From the NCBI GenBank assembly GCA_026002935.1, contig BPGH01000001.1:90814-154813 (forward strand): DNA of 64,000 nt, read 5' to 3'. Below the pieces are notes generated by a model. It ran no database searches, was not told where the DNA came from, and saw only the letters and a program-made list of their open reading frames with translations. Below, piece after piece: positions 42,744-52,738 of this stretch. This stretch comes from Acidimicrobiia bacterium. GTDB lineage: Bacteria; Actinomycetota; Acidimicrobiia; IMCC26256; PALSA-610. Each line of letters begins with the position of its first letter. Positions within the stretch are counted from its first letter, which is position 1. Position numbers and translations under genes: made by a program.

Positions 42744-44279
42744 GTGACCGGCACCGCCGCCCGCCCCACCGCCGCCGCCGGCCGAGGCCACGAGGTCGCG
42801 GACGAGCACCGGGAGGCCGTCGAGGCCGCCCTGGCCGTGCTCCTCGACGGCGAGCTCGAACCCGTCGTCGACATGGTGCTCACGCGCCGTGACGGCGCCT
42901 ACGAGGCGCTCGCCCACGACGGCCGGGTGCGGTTCCGGCCCGACGGCGCCGGCGGCTGGGTCCGGGAGGTCGAGGGCGCCGACCCGCTCGCCGACCAGTC
43001 GACCGGCAAGTTCTCGCCGCTGGACGCGGAGCTCGCGGCGAAGCACCCCCACCGGCGCGACAACGCGTACCCGTTCGCGCACGAGCAGGTCGCCCAGCTC
43101 TTCGACTCCCCCGCCGCGCCCGACCTGTGCGTGATCCACTCGGCGGCGCACAACTGGGAGGACCAGGGCGGGCACCGGGGCGAACACGGGTCCCTCGACG
43201 TCGTGCAGGCCCGGGCGCCGTTCGTGATCGCCGGGAAGGGCGTGCGCTCGGGCGGCCTGGTGCCGCGCGCGGCCCGGCTCGTCGACGTCGCGCCCACCGT
43301 CGCAGCGCTCCTGGGCTGCGCCCCCCTGGACGACGACGAGGGGCGCTACCTCCGCGCGCAGGACGGCGCCGTGATCGAGGACGTGCTCGACCCGACCGAA
43401 CGCCCGCGCCTGGTCGTCGGGTTCCTCCTCGACGGGACCAACGCGAACGTGCTCTACGACATGGCCGCCCGCGGTGAGGCCCCCAACGTCGCCCGGCTCG
43501 TCGAGACGGGCACCGCGTTCGGGCACGGCGCGATGGCGTCGCTGCCCACCGTGACCCTCGCGAACCACACGACCATCCTCACCGGCGCGCACCCCGGTCA
43601 CCACGGCATCCTGCACAACGCGTGGTTCGACCGCGCGACCGGCCGGCAGATCGTCACGAACTCCTCGGCGACGTGGCCGACCGCGATGCGCCACCTCCGC
43701 CCCGGCGTCGAGACGCTGCACGACGCCGTCCACCGCACCTGGCCCGACGCGTTCACCGCGTCGTGCAACGAGCCGTGCGACACGGGCGCCGACTACTCGA
43801 CGTTCGACTTCTTCCGGCGCGGCGAGGTGCCGCCGATCCCCGACAGCCCCGAGGGCCTGCCGCACACGACCGAGCGGTTCGTGCGCCCGTCGAAGGACTA
43901 CTCGTGGTCGTCGGTCGTCGACCACATGGGGGTCGAGCAGGCGGTGGGCATCCTGTCGGGCCACTACCGCGACGCGTCCTACCCGCTGCCGCGCTTCCTG
44001 TGGTGCAACTTCACCCTCACCGATGCCGCCATGCACGAGGGCGGGCCGCACTCGGAGATCGCGGCCGCCGCGGTGCGAGACTGCGACGGGCGCATCGGCG
44101 AGGTCCTGGCCGCCGTCGAGCGTGCCGGCGTCCTCGACGACGCGGCGTTCTTCCTGGTCGCGGACCACGGCATGGAGGAGACCGACCCGGAGTGCCGGGG
44201 CGACTGGGGGGTCGCGCTCGCGCAGGCCGGCGTCACGGTCCGCGACGAGGGCTACGGGTTCCTCTACTTCGGGGTCTGA
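42744..44279 (+). CDS. Alkaline phosphatase/type I phosphodiesterase family protein
   Basis: LDGTNANVLYDMAARGEAPNVARLVETG, LPTVTLANHTTILTGAHPGHHGILHN, LVADHGMEETDP. Confidence 0.85.
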   Translation: MTGTAARPTAAAGRGHEVADEHREAVEAALAVLLDGELEPVVDMVLTRRDGAYEALAHDGRVRFRPDGAGGWVREVEGADPLADQSTGKFSPLDAELAAKHPHRRDNAYPFAHEQVAQLFDSPAAPDLCVIHSAAHNWEDQGGHRGEHGSLDVVQARAPFVIAGKGVRSGGLVPRAARLVDVAPTVAALLGCAPLDDDEGRYLRAQDGAVIEDVLDPTERPRLVVGFLLDGTNANVLYDMAARGEAPNVARLVETGTAFGHGAMASLPTVTLANHTTILTGAHPGHHGILHNAWFDRATGRQIVTNSSATWPTAMRHLRPGVETLHDAVHRTWPDAFTASCNEPCDTGADYSTFDFFRRGEVPPIPDSPEGLPHTTERFVRPSKDYSWSSVVDHMGVEQAVGILSGHYRDASYPLPRFLWCNFTLTDAAMHEGGPHSEIAAAAVRDCDGRIGEVLAAVERAGVLDDAAFFLVADHGMEETDPECRGDWGVALAQAGVTVRDEGYGFLYFGV

Positions 44280-44389
44280 CCCCCGTACGATCGCTCAGGC
44301 CGGGCCCCGGCCGGCCGAATGAGACGACGACCGCCGCCCGGCCGGTGAGGTGGCCGCGCGGCGCCCGGCCGAAACAGGAGCAGCACCCC

Positions 44390-45214
44390 ATGCGCAGATT
44401 CCTCGCCCTCTCCCTCGCCGCGGCGCTCGGCGCCCTCGGACTCGCGGCCTGCGGTGGCGACGACGGGAACGACGAGAGCGGGTCCCCGGCGAGCGAGGAC
44501 ACCGCCCGGGACTCGTCCGACGACACGACCGACGACACGGGCGACGACACGAGCGGCGACGACGCCGAGGGCTCGGGCGGCGCCGACGAGCTGCGGGAGC
44601 TGCTCGAGCGGCAGTCGGAGGCGCGGATCAAGGTCACCTACGTGACCACCGAGGCCGACGGCACCGAGACCGAGATGACCATCGCCCAGGACGGCGAGGG
44701 TCGGCAGTCGATGGTCACCGACGGGACGCTGTTCATCTCCGGCCCCGACGGCACGATCTCCTGCGACGGCACCGGCTCCGACGCCACCTGCACCGAGATG
44801 CCCGAGGGCCTCGGCGAGCTCGGCATGCTCGGCTTCTCGCTGTTCACCTCCCTCGGCCAGGGGATGCTCGAGGGCGTGGAGGACGTCGACGGTGTCGAGA
44901 CCACGAGCGACGAGATCGCCGGGCGCGACGCGCTCTGCGTCGACTGGGACGCGTCGTCGTTCTCCGGCATGCTCGGCGAGCTCGCCGAGGGCGACCTGCC
45001 CGACGACGCGCAGGTGCGCATCTGTGTCGACGAGGAGACCGGCTTCCTGCTCGAGTTCGGGGGGCAGGGTGACGGCGAGACGTTCTCGATCCGCGCCGTC
45101 GAGGTGAGCGAGCCGGAGGACTCCGACTTCGAGCCGCCGTCGACGCCCGAGACGATGCCCGACCTCGGCGACATCGACATCGACGAGCTGCTCGAGCAGG
45201 GCGCGGGCGGCTGA
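44390..45214 (+). CDS. Secreted lipoprotein
   Basis: Signal peptide with lipobox LAAC followed by acidic Thr/Ser/Asp linker; AGGAG SD. Confidence 0.8.
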   Translation: MRRFLALSLAAALGALGLAACGGDDGNDESGSPASEDTARDSSDDTTDDTGDDTSGDDAEGSGGADELRELLERQSEARIKVTYVTTEADGTETEMTIAQDGEGRQSMVTDGTLFISGPDGTISCDGTGSDATCTEMPEGLGELGMLGFSLFTSLGQGMLEGVEDVDGVETTSDEIAGRDALCVDWDASSFSGMLGELAEGDLPDDAQVRICVDEETGFLLEFGGQGDGETFSIRAVEVSEPEDSDFEPPSTPETMPDLGDIDIDELLEQGAGG

Positions 45215-45239
45215 GCCGGCCGGCCCCGCCCGGCGGGCG

Positions 45240-46061
45240 CTAGTACCCGACCTCCCACAGGCACAGACCGCGCGGCGGGGCCACCGGCCCCGCCGCGTCG
45301 CGTCGGCGGGCCCGCAGGATCGCGAGCATCTCGCCGGCGGTGCGCCGCCCGAGGCCCGCCTCGACGAGCGTGCCGACGATCGAGCGCACCATCTGCCAGC
45401 AGAACGCCGTCGCGCGGATCTCGTAGCGCAGCACGCCGTCACCCTCGTCGACCCACGTCGAGTCGAGGACCCGGCGGACGGTCGTCGTGCCCTCCGCGGC
45501 TCGCCGGCAGAACGAGGCGAAGTCGTGCTCACCGACGAACGGGTCCGCCGCGAGGCGCAGGACGCGCAGGTCGAGCGGCTCGGGCACCCACCACGCGTAG
45601 CGGTCGCGGAACGGGTCCGGGACCGGGCGGTTCACGATCGTGTAGCGGTAGCGGCGCCAGCGCGCGTCACGCCGGGCGTCGAAGGCCCCCGCGACGACCT
45701 CGCACGACCGGACGACGACCTCGGGGCCGAGCATCGACGTGACCGACGACCCGAGCCGCCCGGGGTCGAGCGCCGCGCCGGCCGGGACGGGGAACGAGAC
45801 GACCTGGCCCCACGCGTGGACGCCGGCGTCCGTGCGGCCCGCGCAGGTCAGCTCGACCGGCGCGCGCACGACCTTCGACACCGCCTCCGTCAGCACCCCG
45901 CCGACCGTCCGCACCCCGGGCTGGCCCGGCTGGGGGGCGAAGCCCGAGAAGTCGGTCCCGTCGTACGCGACGACCATGCGGACGGTCGCGGCCGCCCCGT
46001 CGGCCGGCGCCGCGGCCGCCGGCTCCGCCGAGGGTGACGCGTCGGCGTCGAAGAGCGTCAC
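45240..46061 (-). CDS. truA: tRNA pseudouridine(38-40) synthase
   Basis: VAYDGTDFSGFAPQPGQPGVRTVGGVLTEAV, CAGRTDAGVHAWGQVVSF. Confidence 0.95.
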   Translation of the reverse strand: MTLFDADASPSAEPAAAAPADGAAATVRMVVAYDGTDFSGFAPQPGQPGVRTVGGVLTEAVSKVVRAPVELTCAGRTDAGVHAWGQVVSFPVPAGAALDPGRLGSSVTSMLGPEVVVRSCEVVAGAFDARRDARWRRYRYTIVNRPVPDPFRDRYAWWVPEPLDLRVLRLAADPFVGEHDFASFCRRAAEGTTTVRRVLDSTWVDEGDGVLRYEIRATAFCWQMVRSIVGTLVEAGLGRRTAGEMLAILRARRRDAAGPVAPPRGLCLWEVGY

Positions 46062-46123
46062 GCCTGGTCGCTCCCCGTTCGTGTCCCGGCGTGGCCCGGC
46101 GGGCCACGACCCTGCGGACGAGG

Positions 46124-46480
46124 TCAGACGAGCTCGATGCGGGCCATCGGCGCGTTGTCGCCGGGGCGCGGACCGAGCTTCAGGATGCGGGTGTAGCCGC
46201 CGTTGCGGTCCGCGTAGCGGGGGCCGATCTCCGTGAAGAGCCGGTACGCGGCGTCCTGGTGGTGGATGGCGGCGACGACCTGGCGCCGGTCGTGCAAGGT
46301 GTTGCGCTTGGCCTTCGTGATCAGCTTCTCCACGTAGGGCCGCAGCGCCTTCGCCTTCGCCTCGGTGGTCGTGATCGAGCCGACCTCCGAGATGAACAGG
46401 CTCGCCGCGAGGTTCGCCATGAGCTGCTTCTGGTGGGCGGGCCCGCTCCCGAAGCGCGGCCCCTTCTTCGGCGCCGGCAC
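46124..46480 (-). CDS. rplQ: 50S ribosomal protein L17
   Basis: [29 protein letters not shown]. Confidence 0.97.
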   Translation of the reverse strand: MPAPKKGPRFGSGPAHQKQLMANLAASLFISEVGSITTTEAKAKALRPYVEKLITKAKRNTLHDRRQVVAAIHHQDAAYRLFTEIGPRYADRNGGYTRILKLGPRPGDNAPMARIELV

Positions 46481-46486
46481 GACGCG

Positions 46487-47422
46487 CTACTCCTTCACCC
46501 GCAGCGACAGGCCGCGCTCGTCGAGCTTCTGGATCACCTCTTCGAGCGACTTCGCCCCGAAGTTGGTGATCGCGAGGAGGTCGTCCTCGGTCTTCTGCAC
46601 GAGCTGGCCGATCGTGTCGACGCGCGCCCGCTTGAGGCAGTTGCGGGGCCGCTCCGACAGGTCGAGCTCCTCGATCGGCAGGTCGAGGTCGGGCGACGTC
46701 GAGCTCGGCGAGGCGACCTCGCCGAGCTCGAGCCCGCGCGGCTGGTCGGACAGCTCGGCGATCAGGTCGATGAGCTTGCGGAGCGTGTCACCTGCGGAGG
46801 CCAGTGCCTCGCGGGGAGTGATCGAGCCGTCCGTCTCGATCTCGAGCGTGAGCATGTCGTAGTTCGTCGCCTGCTCGACCCGGGTCGGCTCGACGGAGAA
46901 CGACACCCGCCGCACCGGCGAGAAGATCGCGTCGACCGGGATCACGCCGATCGTGGTGGTGCGCTTGTTCCGCTCCGCCGAGAGGTAGCCCCGGCCCTGC
47001 TCGACGGTCAGGTCGAGGGCGAGCCGCCCCGACGCGTTGACGGTGGCGATGTACAGGTCGGGGTTGAGGATCTCGACGTCGGCGGTCGTCTGGATGTCGC
47101 CCGCGCGCACCTCACCGGGACCGCGCTTGTCGAGCCGGAGCGTGACCGGCTCCTCGGCGGTGCACCGCAGCACCAGGTCCTTCAGGTTCAGCAGGACGTC
47201 GGTCACGTCCTCCTTCACGCCTCTCACGACGTCGAACTCGTGGAGCGCGTCGTCGAAGCGCACCTGGGTAACCGCCGCGCCCGGGATCGACGACAGGAGG
47301 GTACGCCGGAGGCTGTTGCCGAGCGTGTGGCCGAAGCCGGGCTCGAGCGGCGAGATCGTGAAGCGCTGGACGTTGCCCTCGGGCTCGCTCGCCTCGATCT
47401 CGGGTCGCTGGATGATGAGCAT
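46487..47422 (-). CDS. rpoA: RNA polymerase alpha subunit
   Basis: MLIIQRPEIEASEPEGNVQRFTISPLEPGFGHTLGNSLRRTLLSSIPGAAVT. Confidence 0.97.
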   Translation of the reverse strand: MLIIQRPEIEASEPEGNVQRFTISPLEPGFGHTLGNSLRRTLLSSIPGAAVTQVRFDDALHEFDVVRGVKEDVTDVLLNLKDLVLRCTAEEPVTLRLDKRGPGEVRAGDIQTTADVEILNPDLYIATVNASGRLALDLTVEQGRGYLSAERNKRTTTIGVIPVDAIFSPVRRVSFSVEPTRVEQATNYDMLTLEIETDGSITPREALASAGDTLRKLIDLIAELSDQPRGLELGEVASPSSTSPDLDLPIEELDLSERPRNCLKRARVDTIGQLVQKTEDDLLAITNFGAKSLEEVIQKLDERGLSLRVKE

Positions 47423-47432
47423 GGGAGCCTCG

Positions 47433-48059
47433 CTACTTGGAGTAGAGCTCGACGATGAGCTGCTCGCGCACCGGGACGTCGATCTGCTCGCGGATCGGCA
47501 GGTCGCGCACCGTCGCACGCAGCTCCGGCTTGTCGACGTCGAGCCACTGGGGAACGGCGCGGTCGAGCGTGTCGACGTTGTGACGGATCACGATCATCTT
47601 GCGGCCCTTGTCGCGGATCGACACGACGTCGTCCTTGCGCAGCGTGTACGACGGGATCGTCACGCGGCGGCCGTTGACGGCGACGTGCCCGTGCCGGACG
47701 AACTGGCGGGCCTGGTTGCGGCTCGACGCGAACCCGGCGCGGTACACGACGTTGTCGAGCCGCAGCTCGAGCAGCCGCATCAGGTTCTCACCGGTGATGC
47801 CCGGCTGGCGCACCGCCTTCGCGTACAGCGTGCGGAACTGCTTCTCGAGCAACCCGTAGATGCGCCGGGCCTTCTGCTTCTCCCGGAGCTGCAGCAGGTA
47901 CTCGCTCTCGCGGATCCGGCCCCGCCCGTGCATGCCCGGCGGGTAGGGGCGGCGCTCGATCGGGCAGCGCATCGTGTCGCACTTGCTGCCCTTGAGGAAC
48001 AGCTTCATCCGCTCGCGCCGGCACAGTCGGCAGACCGGGCCGATCAGTTCGCGCGCCAT
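47433..48059 (-). CDS. rpsD: 30S ribosomal protein S4
   Basis: MARELIGPVCRLCRRERMKLFLKGSKC. Confidence 0.97.
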   Translation of the reverse strand: MARELIGPVCRLCRRERMKLFLKGSKCDTMRCPIERRPYPPGMHGRGRIRESEYLLQLREKQKARRIYGLLEKQFRTLYAKAVRQPGITGENLMRLLELRLDNVVYRAGFASSRNQARQFVRHGHVAVNGRRVTIPSYTLRKDDVVSIRDKGRKMIVIRHNVDTLDRAVPQWLDVDKPELRATVRDLPIREQIDVPVREQLIVELYSK

Positions 48060-48060
48060 C

Positions 48061-48459
48061 TCAGACCCTCCGCCGCTTCGGCGGGCGGCACCCGTTGTGC
48101 GGGATGGGCGTGACGTCCTTGATGCCCACGACCTCGATGCCGGCGTTCTGGATCGAGCGGATCGCGGTCTCGCGGCCCGAACCGGGCCCCTTCACGAGCA
48201 CGTCGACCTTGCGGACGCCGTGCTCCATCGCCCGCCGGGCCGCGGCCTCGGCCGCGAGCTGGGCCGCGAACGGGGTGCTCTTGCGCGACCCCTTGAAGCC
48301 GACGTTGCCCGACGACGCCCACGACAGGGTCGCGCCCTGCTGGTCGGTGAAGGTGATGATCGTGTTGTTGAACGACGACTTGATGTGAGCGACCCCGTAC
48401 GCGACGTTCTTGCGCTCCTTGCGCTTCGGTCGCCGGCCACCCGCTGAAGGCTTCGCCAC
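48061..48459 (-). CDS. rpsK: 30S ribosomal protein S11
   Basis: [52 protein letters not shown] start at 48459. Confidence 0.97.
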   Translation of the reverse strand: MAKPSAGGRRPKRKERKNVAYGVAHIKSSFNNTIITFTDQQGATLSWASSGNVGFKGSRKSTPFAAQLAAEAAARRAMEHGVRKVDVLVKGPGSGRETAIRSIQNAGIEVVGIKDVTPIPHNGCRPPKRRRV

Positions 48460-48481
48460 TGCGTTCCTGACTCCTGGTCGC

Positions 48482-48862
48482 TCAGTGCTTGCGGGCGCGC
48501 TTCTTGCCCGCCACGGTCTTCTTCGGGCCCTTGCGGGTGCGCGCGTTGGTGCGCGTGCGCTGCCCGCGGACCGGCAGGCCCCGCCGGTGACGGAGGCCCT
48601 CGTAGTTGCCGATCTCCATCTTGCGCTTGATGTTCTGGCTGACCTCGCGCCGCAGGTCACCCTCGACCTTCAGGTTCTGGTCGATGTACGCCCGCAGCCG
48701 GGCGACCTCCTCCTCGGTGAGGTCGCGGACCCGGGTGTCGCGGGACATGCCGATCTCGTCGCACACCTGCTGCGCGGTGGTGCGGCCGATGCCGTAGATG
48801 TAGGTGAGCGAGATCTCGAGACGCTTCTCGCGGGGGATGTCGACGCCGGCGATGCGGGCCAT
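48482..48862 (-). CDS. rpsM: 30S ribosomal protein S13
   Basis: [32 protein letters not shown]. Confidence 0.97.
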   Translation of the reverse strand: MARIAGVDIPREKRLEISLTYIYGIGRTTAQQVCDEIGMSRDTRVRDLTEEEVARLRAYIDQNLKVEGDLRREVSQNIKRKMEIGNYEGLRHRRGLPVRGQRTRTNARTRKGPKKTVAGKKRARKH

Positions 48863-48878
48863 CAGGACGCGTCCTCCC

Positions 48879-48992
48879 TCAACCTTGCCGCTGCTTGTGG
48901 CGCGGGTCGCTGCAGATCACGCGCACGGAGCCGTGCCGGCGGATCACCTTGCACTTGTCGCACATCTTCTTGACCGACGGCCGGACCTTCAT
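48879..48992 (-). CDS. rpmJ: 50S ribosomal protein L36 (zinc-type)
   Basis: [37 protein letters not shown], below track length cutoff, translated by hand. Confidence 0.95.
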   Translation of the reverse strand: MKVRPSVKKMCDKCKVIRRHGSVRVICSDPRHKQRQG

Positions 48993-49044
48993 CGGGCGTC
49001 CTTCATCCTGCGTGGTCCTTCGACCAACCGTGCGTGGCCTGCCG

Positions 49045-49269
49045 CTACTTGTAGCGGTAGGTGATGCGGCCGCGGCTCAGGTCGTAGGGCGTGAGCTCGA
49101 CCTGGACCCGGTCGCCCGGGGCGATCCGGATGTAGTGCATCCGCATCTTCCCGGAGATGTGGGCCAACACCCGGTGCCCGTTCTCCAGCTCGACACGGAA
49201 CATGGCGTTGGGCAGCGGCTCGATCACCGTCCCCTCGACCAGGATCGTGTCGTCCTTGGGCTTGGCCAG
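49045..49269 (-). CDS. infA: Translation initiation factor IF-1, apparent CTG start
   Basis: (L/M)[73 protein letters not shown]; in-frame TGA two codons before CTG; GAGGTG 10 nt upstream. Confidence 0.88.
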   Translation of the reverse strand: MAKPKDDTILVEGTVIEPLPNAMFRVELENGHRVLAHISGKMRMHYIRIAPGDRVQVELTPYDLSRGRITYRYK

Positions 49270-49335
49270 AAAGCGTCACCACCTCGGCGGGCCGGCGCGC
49301 CGGAGCGCGCAGAACGGGCGTAGGGCCGACTTGAC

Positions 49336-49365
49336 AGCGTACCCGATCGGCGGTCCCGCCCTCAA
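49336..49365 (-). promoter_or_regulatory. Putative promoter TTGAGG-N18-TACGCT upstream of infA
   Basis: -35 at 49360-49365, -10 at 49336-49341 on minus strand. Confidence 0.5.
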
Positions 49366-49446
49366 CCCGCCCCCGGCCCGCGCCGGGCGCCCGCCGCGCC
49401 GGCGGCCGGCCCGGTGCGCCCCACCACCGCCGCCCGGCGGCGGGCG

Positions 49447-50196
49447 TCAGGCAGGGAGCGTCAGGATCTCGGGCCCGTCGGCGGTCACCGCGACCGTGTG
49501 CTCGAAGTGCGCGGCCCGGGAGCCGTCGGCCGTGACGACCGTCCAGCCGTCGTCGAGCACCCGGGTGCGCGCGTCGCCGGCGCTCACCATCGGTTCGATC
49601 GCGAGCACGAGGCCCTCGCGCAGGCGAAGTCCGCGCCCGGCCGGCCCGTGGTTGGGGACGTCGGGGGCCTCGTGCATCGCCGTGCCGATGCCGTGCCCGA
49701 CGTACTCGCGCACCACCGAGAACCCGGCCCGCCGCACCACCGCCTCGCACGCGGCGCCGACGTCCCCGAGCCGGTTGCCCGCCCGCACCTGCCCGATGGC
49801 GGCGGCCAGCGCCTCGCGCGTGACGTCGATCAGCTGCTGCGAACGGTCGTCGACCCGGCCGACGGGCACCGTGACCGCGGCGTCCGCGTGCCAGCCGTCG
49901 ACGATCGCCCCGCAGTCGATCGACACGATGTCGCCCTCCTCGAGGACCCGCGGGCCGGGGATCCCGTGCACCACGACCTCGTTGGGCGAGATGCACGCGA
50001 CCCCGGGGAAGCCGTGGTACCCGAGGAAGTTGGAGCGGGCGCCCCGGCGCTCCAGCACCGCCCGGGCCACCCGGTCGAGGTCGGCGGTCGTGGCACCCGG
50101 CCGCGCGGCCCGCACGCACTCCTCGTGCATCTCGGCGACGACGCGCCCCGCGCGCCGCATGTGCGCGATCTGCTCCGGGGACTTGCGCAGGACCAC
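49447..50196 (-). CDS. map: Methionine aminopeptidase type I
   Basis: KSPEQIAHMRRAGRVVAEMHEECVRAARPGATT, YVGHGIGTAMHEAPDVPNHG. Confidence 0.95.
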   Translation of the reverse strand: MVLRKSPEQIAHMRRAGRVVAEMHEECVRAARPGATTADLDRVARAVLERRGARSNFLGYHGFPGVACISPNEVVVHGIPGPRVLEEGDIVSIDCGAIVDGWHADAAVTVPVGRVDDRSQQLIDVTREALAAAIGQVRAGNRLGDVGAACEAVVRRAGFSVVREYVGHGIGTAMHEAPDVPNHGPAGRGLRLREGLVLAIEPMVSAGDARTRVLDDGWTVVTADGSRAAHFEHTVAVTADGPEILTLPA

Positions 50197-50209
50197 GGCC
50201 GCGGCGGGG

Positions 50210-50878
50210 TCAGGGGCAGCCGATGCGGGCGTCGATCGCCTTGACGATCCGCTCGAACACCTCTTCGCCCTCGCCGACGCCGTCGACGACCACGAGCACA
50301 CCCCGCTCGCGGTAGTAGTCGATGATCGGCACCGTCTCGGTCTCGTAGAGCTCCAGCCGCCGGTCGATCGCCTCCTCGGTGTCGTCGTCACGCTGCACGA
50401 CGCGCCCGCCGCAGGTGTCGCAGGTCCAGTCGTGGGCGGGCGGCATGTTCACGTGGTAGACGCGCTGGCACTGCTCGCACACCCGCCGGCCGGCGAGCCG
50501 GTCGAGCACGATCTCGCGGGGCACGTCGATGTTGACCGCGACGTCGAGCGGCGAGTCGGTGATCACCCGGTCCAGCTCCCGTGCCTGGTACAGCGTCCGC
50601 GGGAACCCGTCGAGCACGAAGCCGTCCCCCAGGGGACCGCCCGGGGCGAGGCACTCCTCGACCACGCCGACCACGATGTCGTCCGGGACCAGCTCACCCG
50701 CGTCCATGTAGCGCTTGGCCTCGAGCCCGAAGGCGGTGCCCGCGGCGGCGCGCTCCCGGAAGAGCTCGCCGGTCGACAGGTGCGCGATCCCGTAGTGCTC
50801 GGCGAGGCGGGCGGCCTGCGTCCCCTTGCCGGCGCCCTGCTTGCCGAGGAGCACGACGCGTGGCTTCGTCCTCGTCAT
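50210..50878 (-). CDS. adk: Adenylate kinase with Cys4 LID
   Basis: VVLLGKQGAGKGTQAARLAEHYGIAHLSTGELFR, CEQCQRVYHV...CDTCGG. Confidence 0.96.
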   Translation of the reverse strand: MTRTKPRVVLLGKQGAGKGTQAARLAEHYGIAHLSTGELFRERAAAGTAFGLEAKRYMDAGELVPDDIVVGVVEECLAPGGPLGDGFVLDGFPRTLYQARELDRVITDSPLDVAVNIDVPREIVLDRLAGRRVCEQCQRVYHVNMPPAHDWTCDTCGGRVVQRDDDTEEAIDRRLELYETETVPIIDYYRERGVLVVVDGVGEGEEVFERIVKAIDARIGCP

Positions 50879-50880
50879 GC

Positions 50881-52203
50881 TCAGCGCAGGAACCCTTCGT
50901 AGTTCCGCATCATGAGCTGGCTGTCGATCTGCTTCATCGTCTCGAGCATGACGCCGACGGTGATGAGGATCGTCGTCCCGCCGAAGATGAACGTCTGGAT
51001 GCTCCAGATCTTCAGCACCAGGAACGGCGCGAGCGCGATCACCATGAGGAACAGCGCGCCGGGCAGCGTGATGCGGTTCAGCACCTTCGCGAGGTACCGC
51101 TCGGTCGGAGGACCCGGCCGGATGCCGGGGATGAACCCGCCCTGCTTGCGGATCACGTCGGCCTGCTGCTGCGGGTTGAACGCGATCGCGGTGTAGAAGT
51201 ACGCGAAGAACAGGATCAGCAGCGAGTACGCGATCACGTAGGTCCAGGTGATCGACGTGTTCCCGAAGTTCTCGCTGATGAACTCCTTGGCGCCGTCCCA
51301 CGGGAGCACGGTCGCGACGAGCGCGGGGAAGCCGAGCAGCGAGCTCGCGAAGATCACCGGGATCACGCCGGACTGGTTGACCTTCAGCGGGATGTACGTG
51401 CTCTGGCCGCCGTACATGCGCCGGCCCACGACGCGCTTCGCGAACTGGACGGGGATCCGGCGCTGGCCCGACTCCACCGTGACGATCCCGGCGATCATCG
51501 CGACCGCCACGACGATGATCAGGTAGAAGGGAAGGCCGCCGGTCTCCTCGTAGAGGTTGGCCCCCTGGAACGGCAGTCGTGACACCACGGACGCGAAGAT
51601 CAGGATCGACATCCCGTTGCCGATGCCGCGCTGGGTGATCAGCTCGCCGAGCCACATCACCAGCGCGGTGCCCGCCGTCCACGTGATGACGATCATCACC
51701 GCCTTCCACGGCGTGAAGTCGGGGATGAGGACGAGCCCCTCGGGCAGGGAGATGCCGAGCGGGCTGAACCCGCTGTCACCGCGCCGCAGCGCGAAAACGA
51801 ACGCCGTCGACTGCACCAACGCGAGCGCGACGGTCAGGTAGCGGGTCCACTGCGTGATCTTCTTCTGCCCGGTCTGGCCCTCCTTCTGCCACTCCTCGAG
51901 CTTCGGGATCACGACCCCGAGGAGCTGCATGATGATCGACGCCGTGATGTACGGCATGATCCCGAGGAAGAAGACCGCGACGTTCGTCAGGGCGCCGCCG
52001 GCGAAGAGGTCGAGGAACGGCAGCACCCCGCCGCCCGCCTGGTCGCGCGCCTCGCGCAGGTCCTTGATCGCCCGGAAGTCGACGTACGGCACCGGGATGT
52101 GCGAGCCGAGCCGGAAGACGCCGACGATGAAGATCGTGAAGAGGATCTTGTTCCGGAGGTCGGGGACCCGGAACATGTTGACCAGGCGGGAGAGCCCTTG
52201 CAT
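50881..52203 (-). CDS. secY: Protein translocase subunit SecY
   Basis: RLVNMFRVPDLRNKILFTIFIVGVFRLGSHIPVP. Confidence 0.97.
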   Translation of the reverse strand: MQGLSRLVNMFRVPDLRNKILFTIFIVGVFRLGSHIPVPYVDFRAIKDLREARDQAGGGVLPFLDLFAGGALTNVAVFFLGIMPYITASIIMQLLGVVIPKLEEWQKEGQTGQKKITQWTRYLTVALALVQSTAFVFALRRGDSGFSPLGISLPEGLVLIPDFTPWKAVMIVITWTAGTALVMWLGELITQRGIGNGMSILIFASVVSRLPFQGANLYEETGGLPFYLIIVVAVAMIAGIVTVESGQRRIPVQFAKRVVGRRMYGGQSTYIPLKVNQSGVIPVIFASSLLGFPALVATVLPWDGAKEFISENFGNTSITWTYVIAYSLLILFFAYFYTAIAFNPQQQADVIRKQGGFIPGIRPGPPTERYLAKVLNRITLPGALFLMVIALAPFLVLKIWSIQTFIFGGTTILITVGVMLETMKQIDSQLMMRNYEGFLR

Positions 52204-52246
52204 GGGGTCCGGCGACCTCCGTGAAGACCGGGGACCGGCAGTGTAG

Positions 52247-52738
52247 CTACCGGTTGGTCAGGGCGTTCCCACGCGCCGGCGGCCGTCCGGTCGGCCACGG
52301 GAGCGGCAGGCGCTCGGCGGTCCCGCCCGCGGCCTCGATCGCCCGGGCGGCGGCCTCGGAGAACCCGTGGGCCCGCACCGTCAGCGGCTTCGAGAGCTCG
52401 CCGCGCGCGAGCACCTTCACCAGCCCCCGCTTCGCGACCAGGCCCCGCGCGCGCAGCGTCTCGGGGGTGACCTCCGCGTTCGCGTCGAATGCGTCGAGCG
52501 TGCTCAGGTTGACCACGTGGTACTCGACGCGGAACGGGTTCTTGAACCCCTTGGCCTTCGGCGTGCGCCGGTGCAGGGGCGTCTGGCCGCCCTCGAAACC
52601 CGTCGGCACGGTGTCGCGCGCGCCCTGTCCCTTCGTGCCCCGCCCGGCCGTCTTGCCGCCCTTGCCCGCGATGCCGCGCCCGACGCGCCGCTTGGGCCGC
52701 CGGGAACCGGGCGCCGGCTTCAGGTCGTGGACCTTCAC
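52247..52738 (-). CDS. rplO: 50S ribosomal protein L15
   Basis: VHDLKPAPGSRRPKRRVGRGIAGKGGKTAGRGTKGQGAR. Confidence 0.97.
   Translation of the reverse strand: MKVHDLKPAPGSRRPKRRVGRGIAGKGGKTAGRGTKGQGARDTVPTGFEGGQTPLHRRTPKAKGFKNPFRVEYHVVNLSTLDAFDANAEVTPETLRARGLVAKRGLVKVLARGELSKPLTVRAHGFSEAAARAIEAAGGTAERLPLPWPTGRPPARGNALTNR

Noticed and set aside
49045-49227. Annotated GTG start of infA (60 aa)
   Set aside because: Would delete the conserved IF-1 N-terminus and has a poorly spaced SD; the CTG at 49269 fits homology and SD better.
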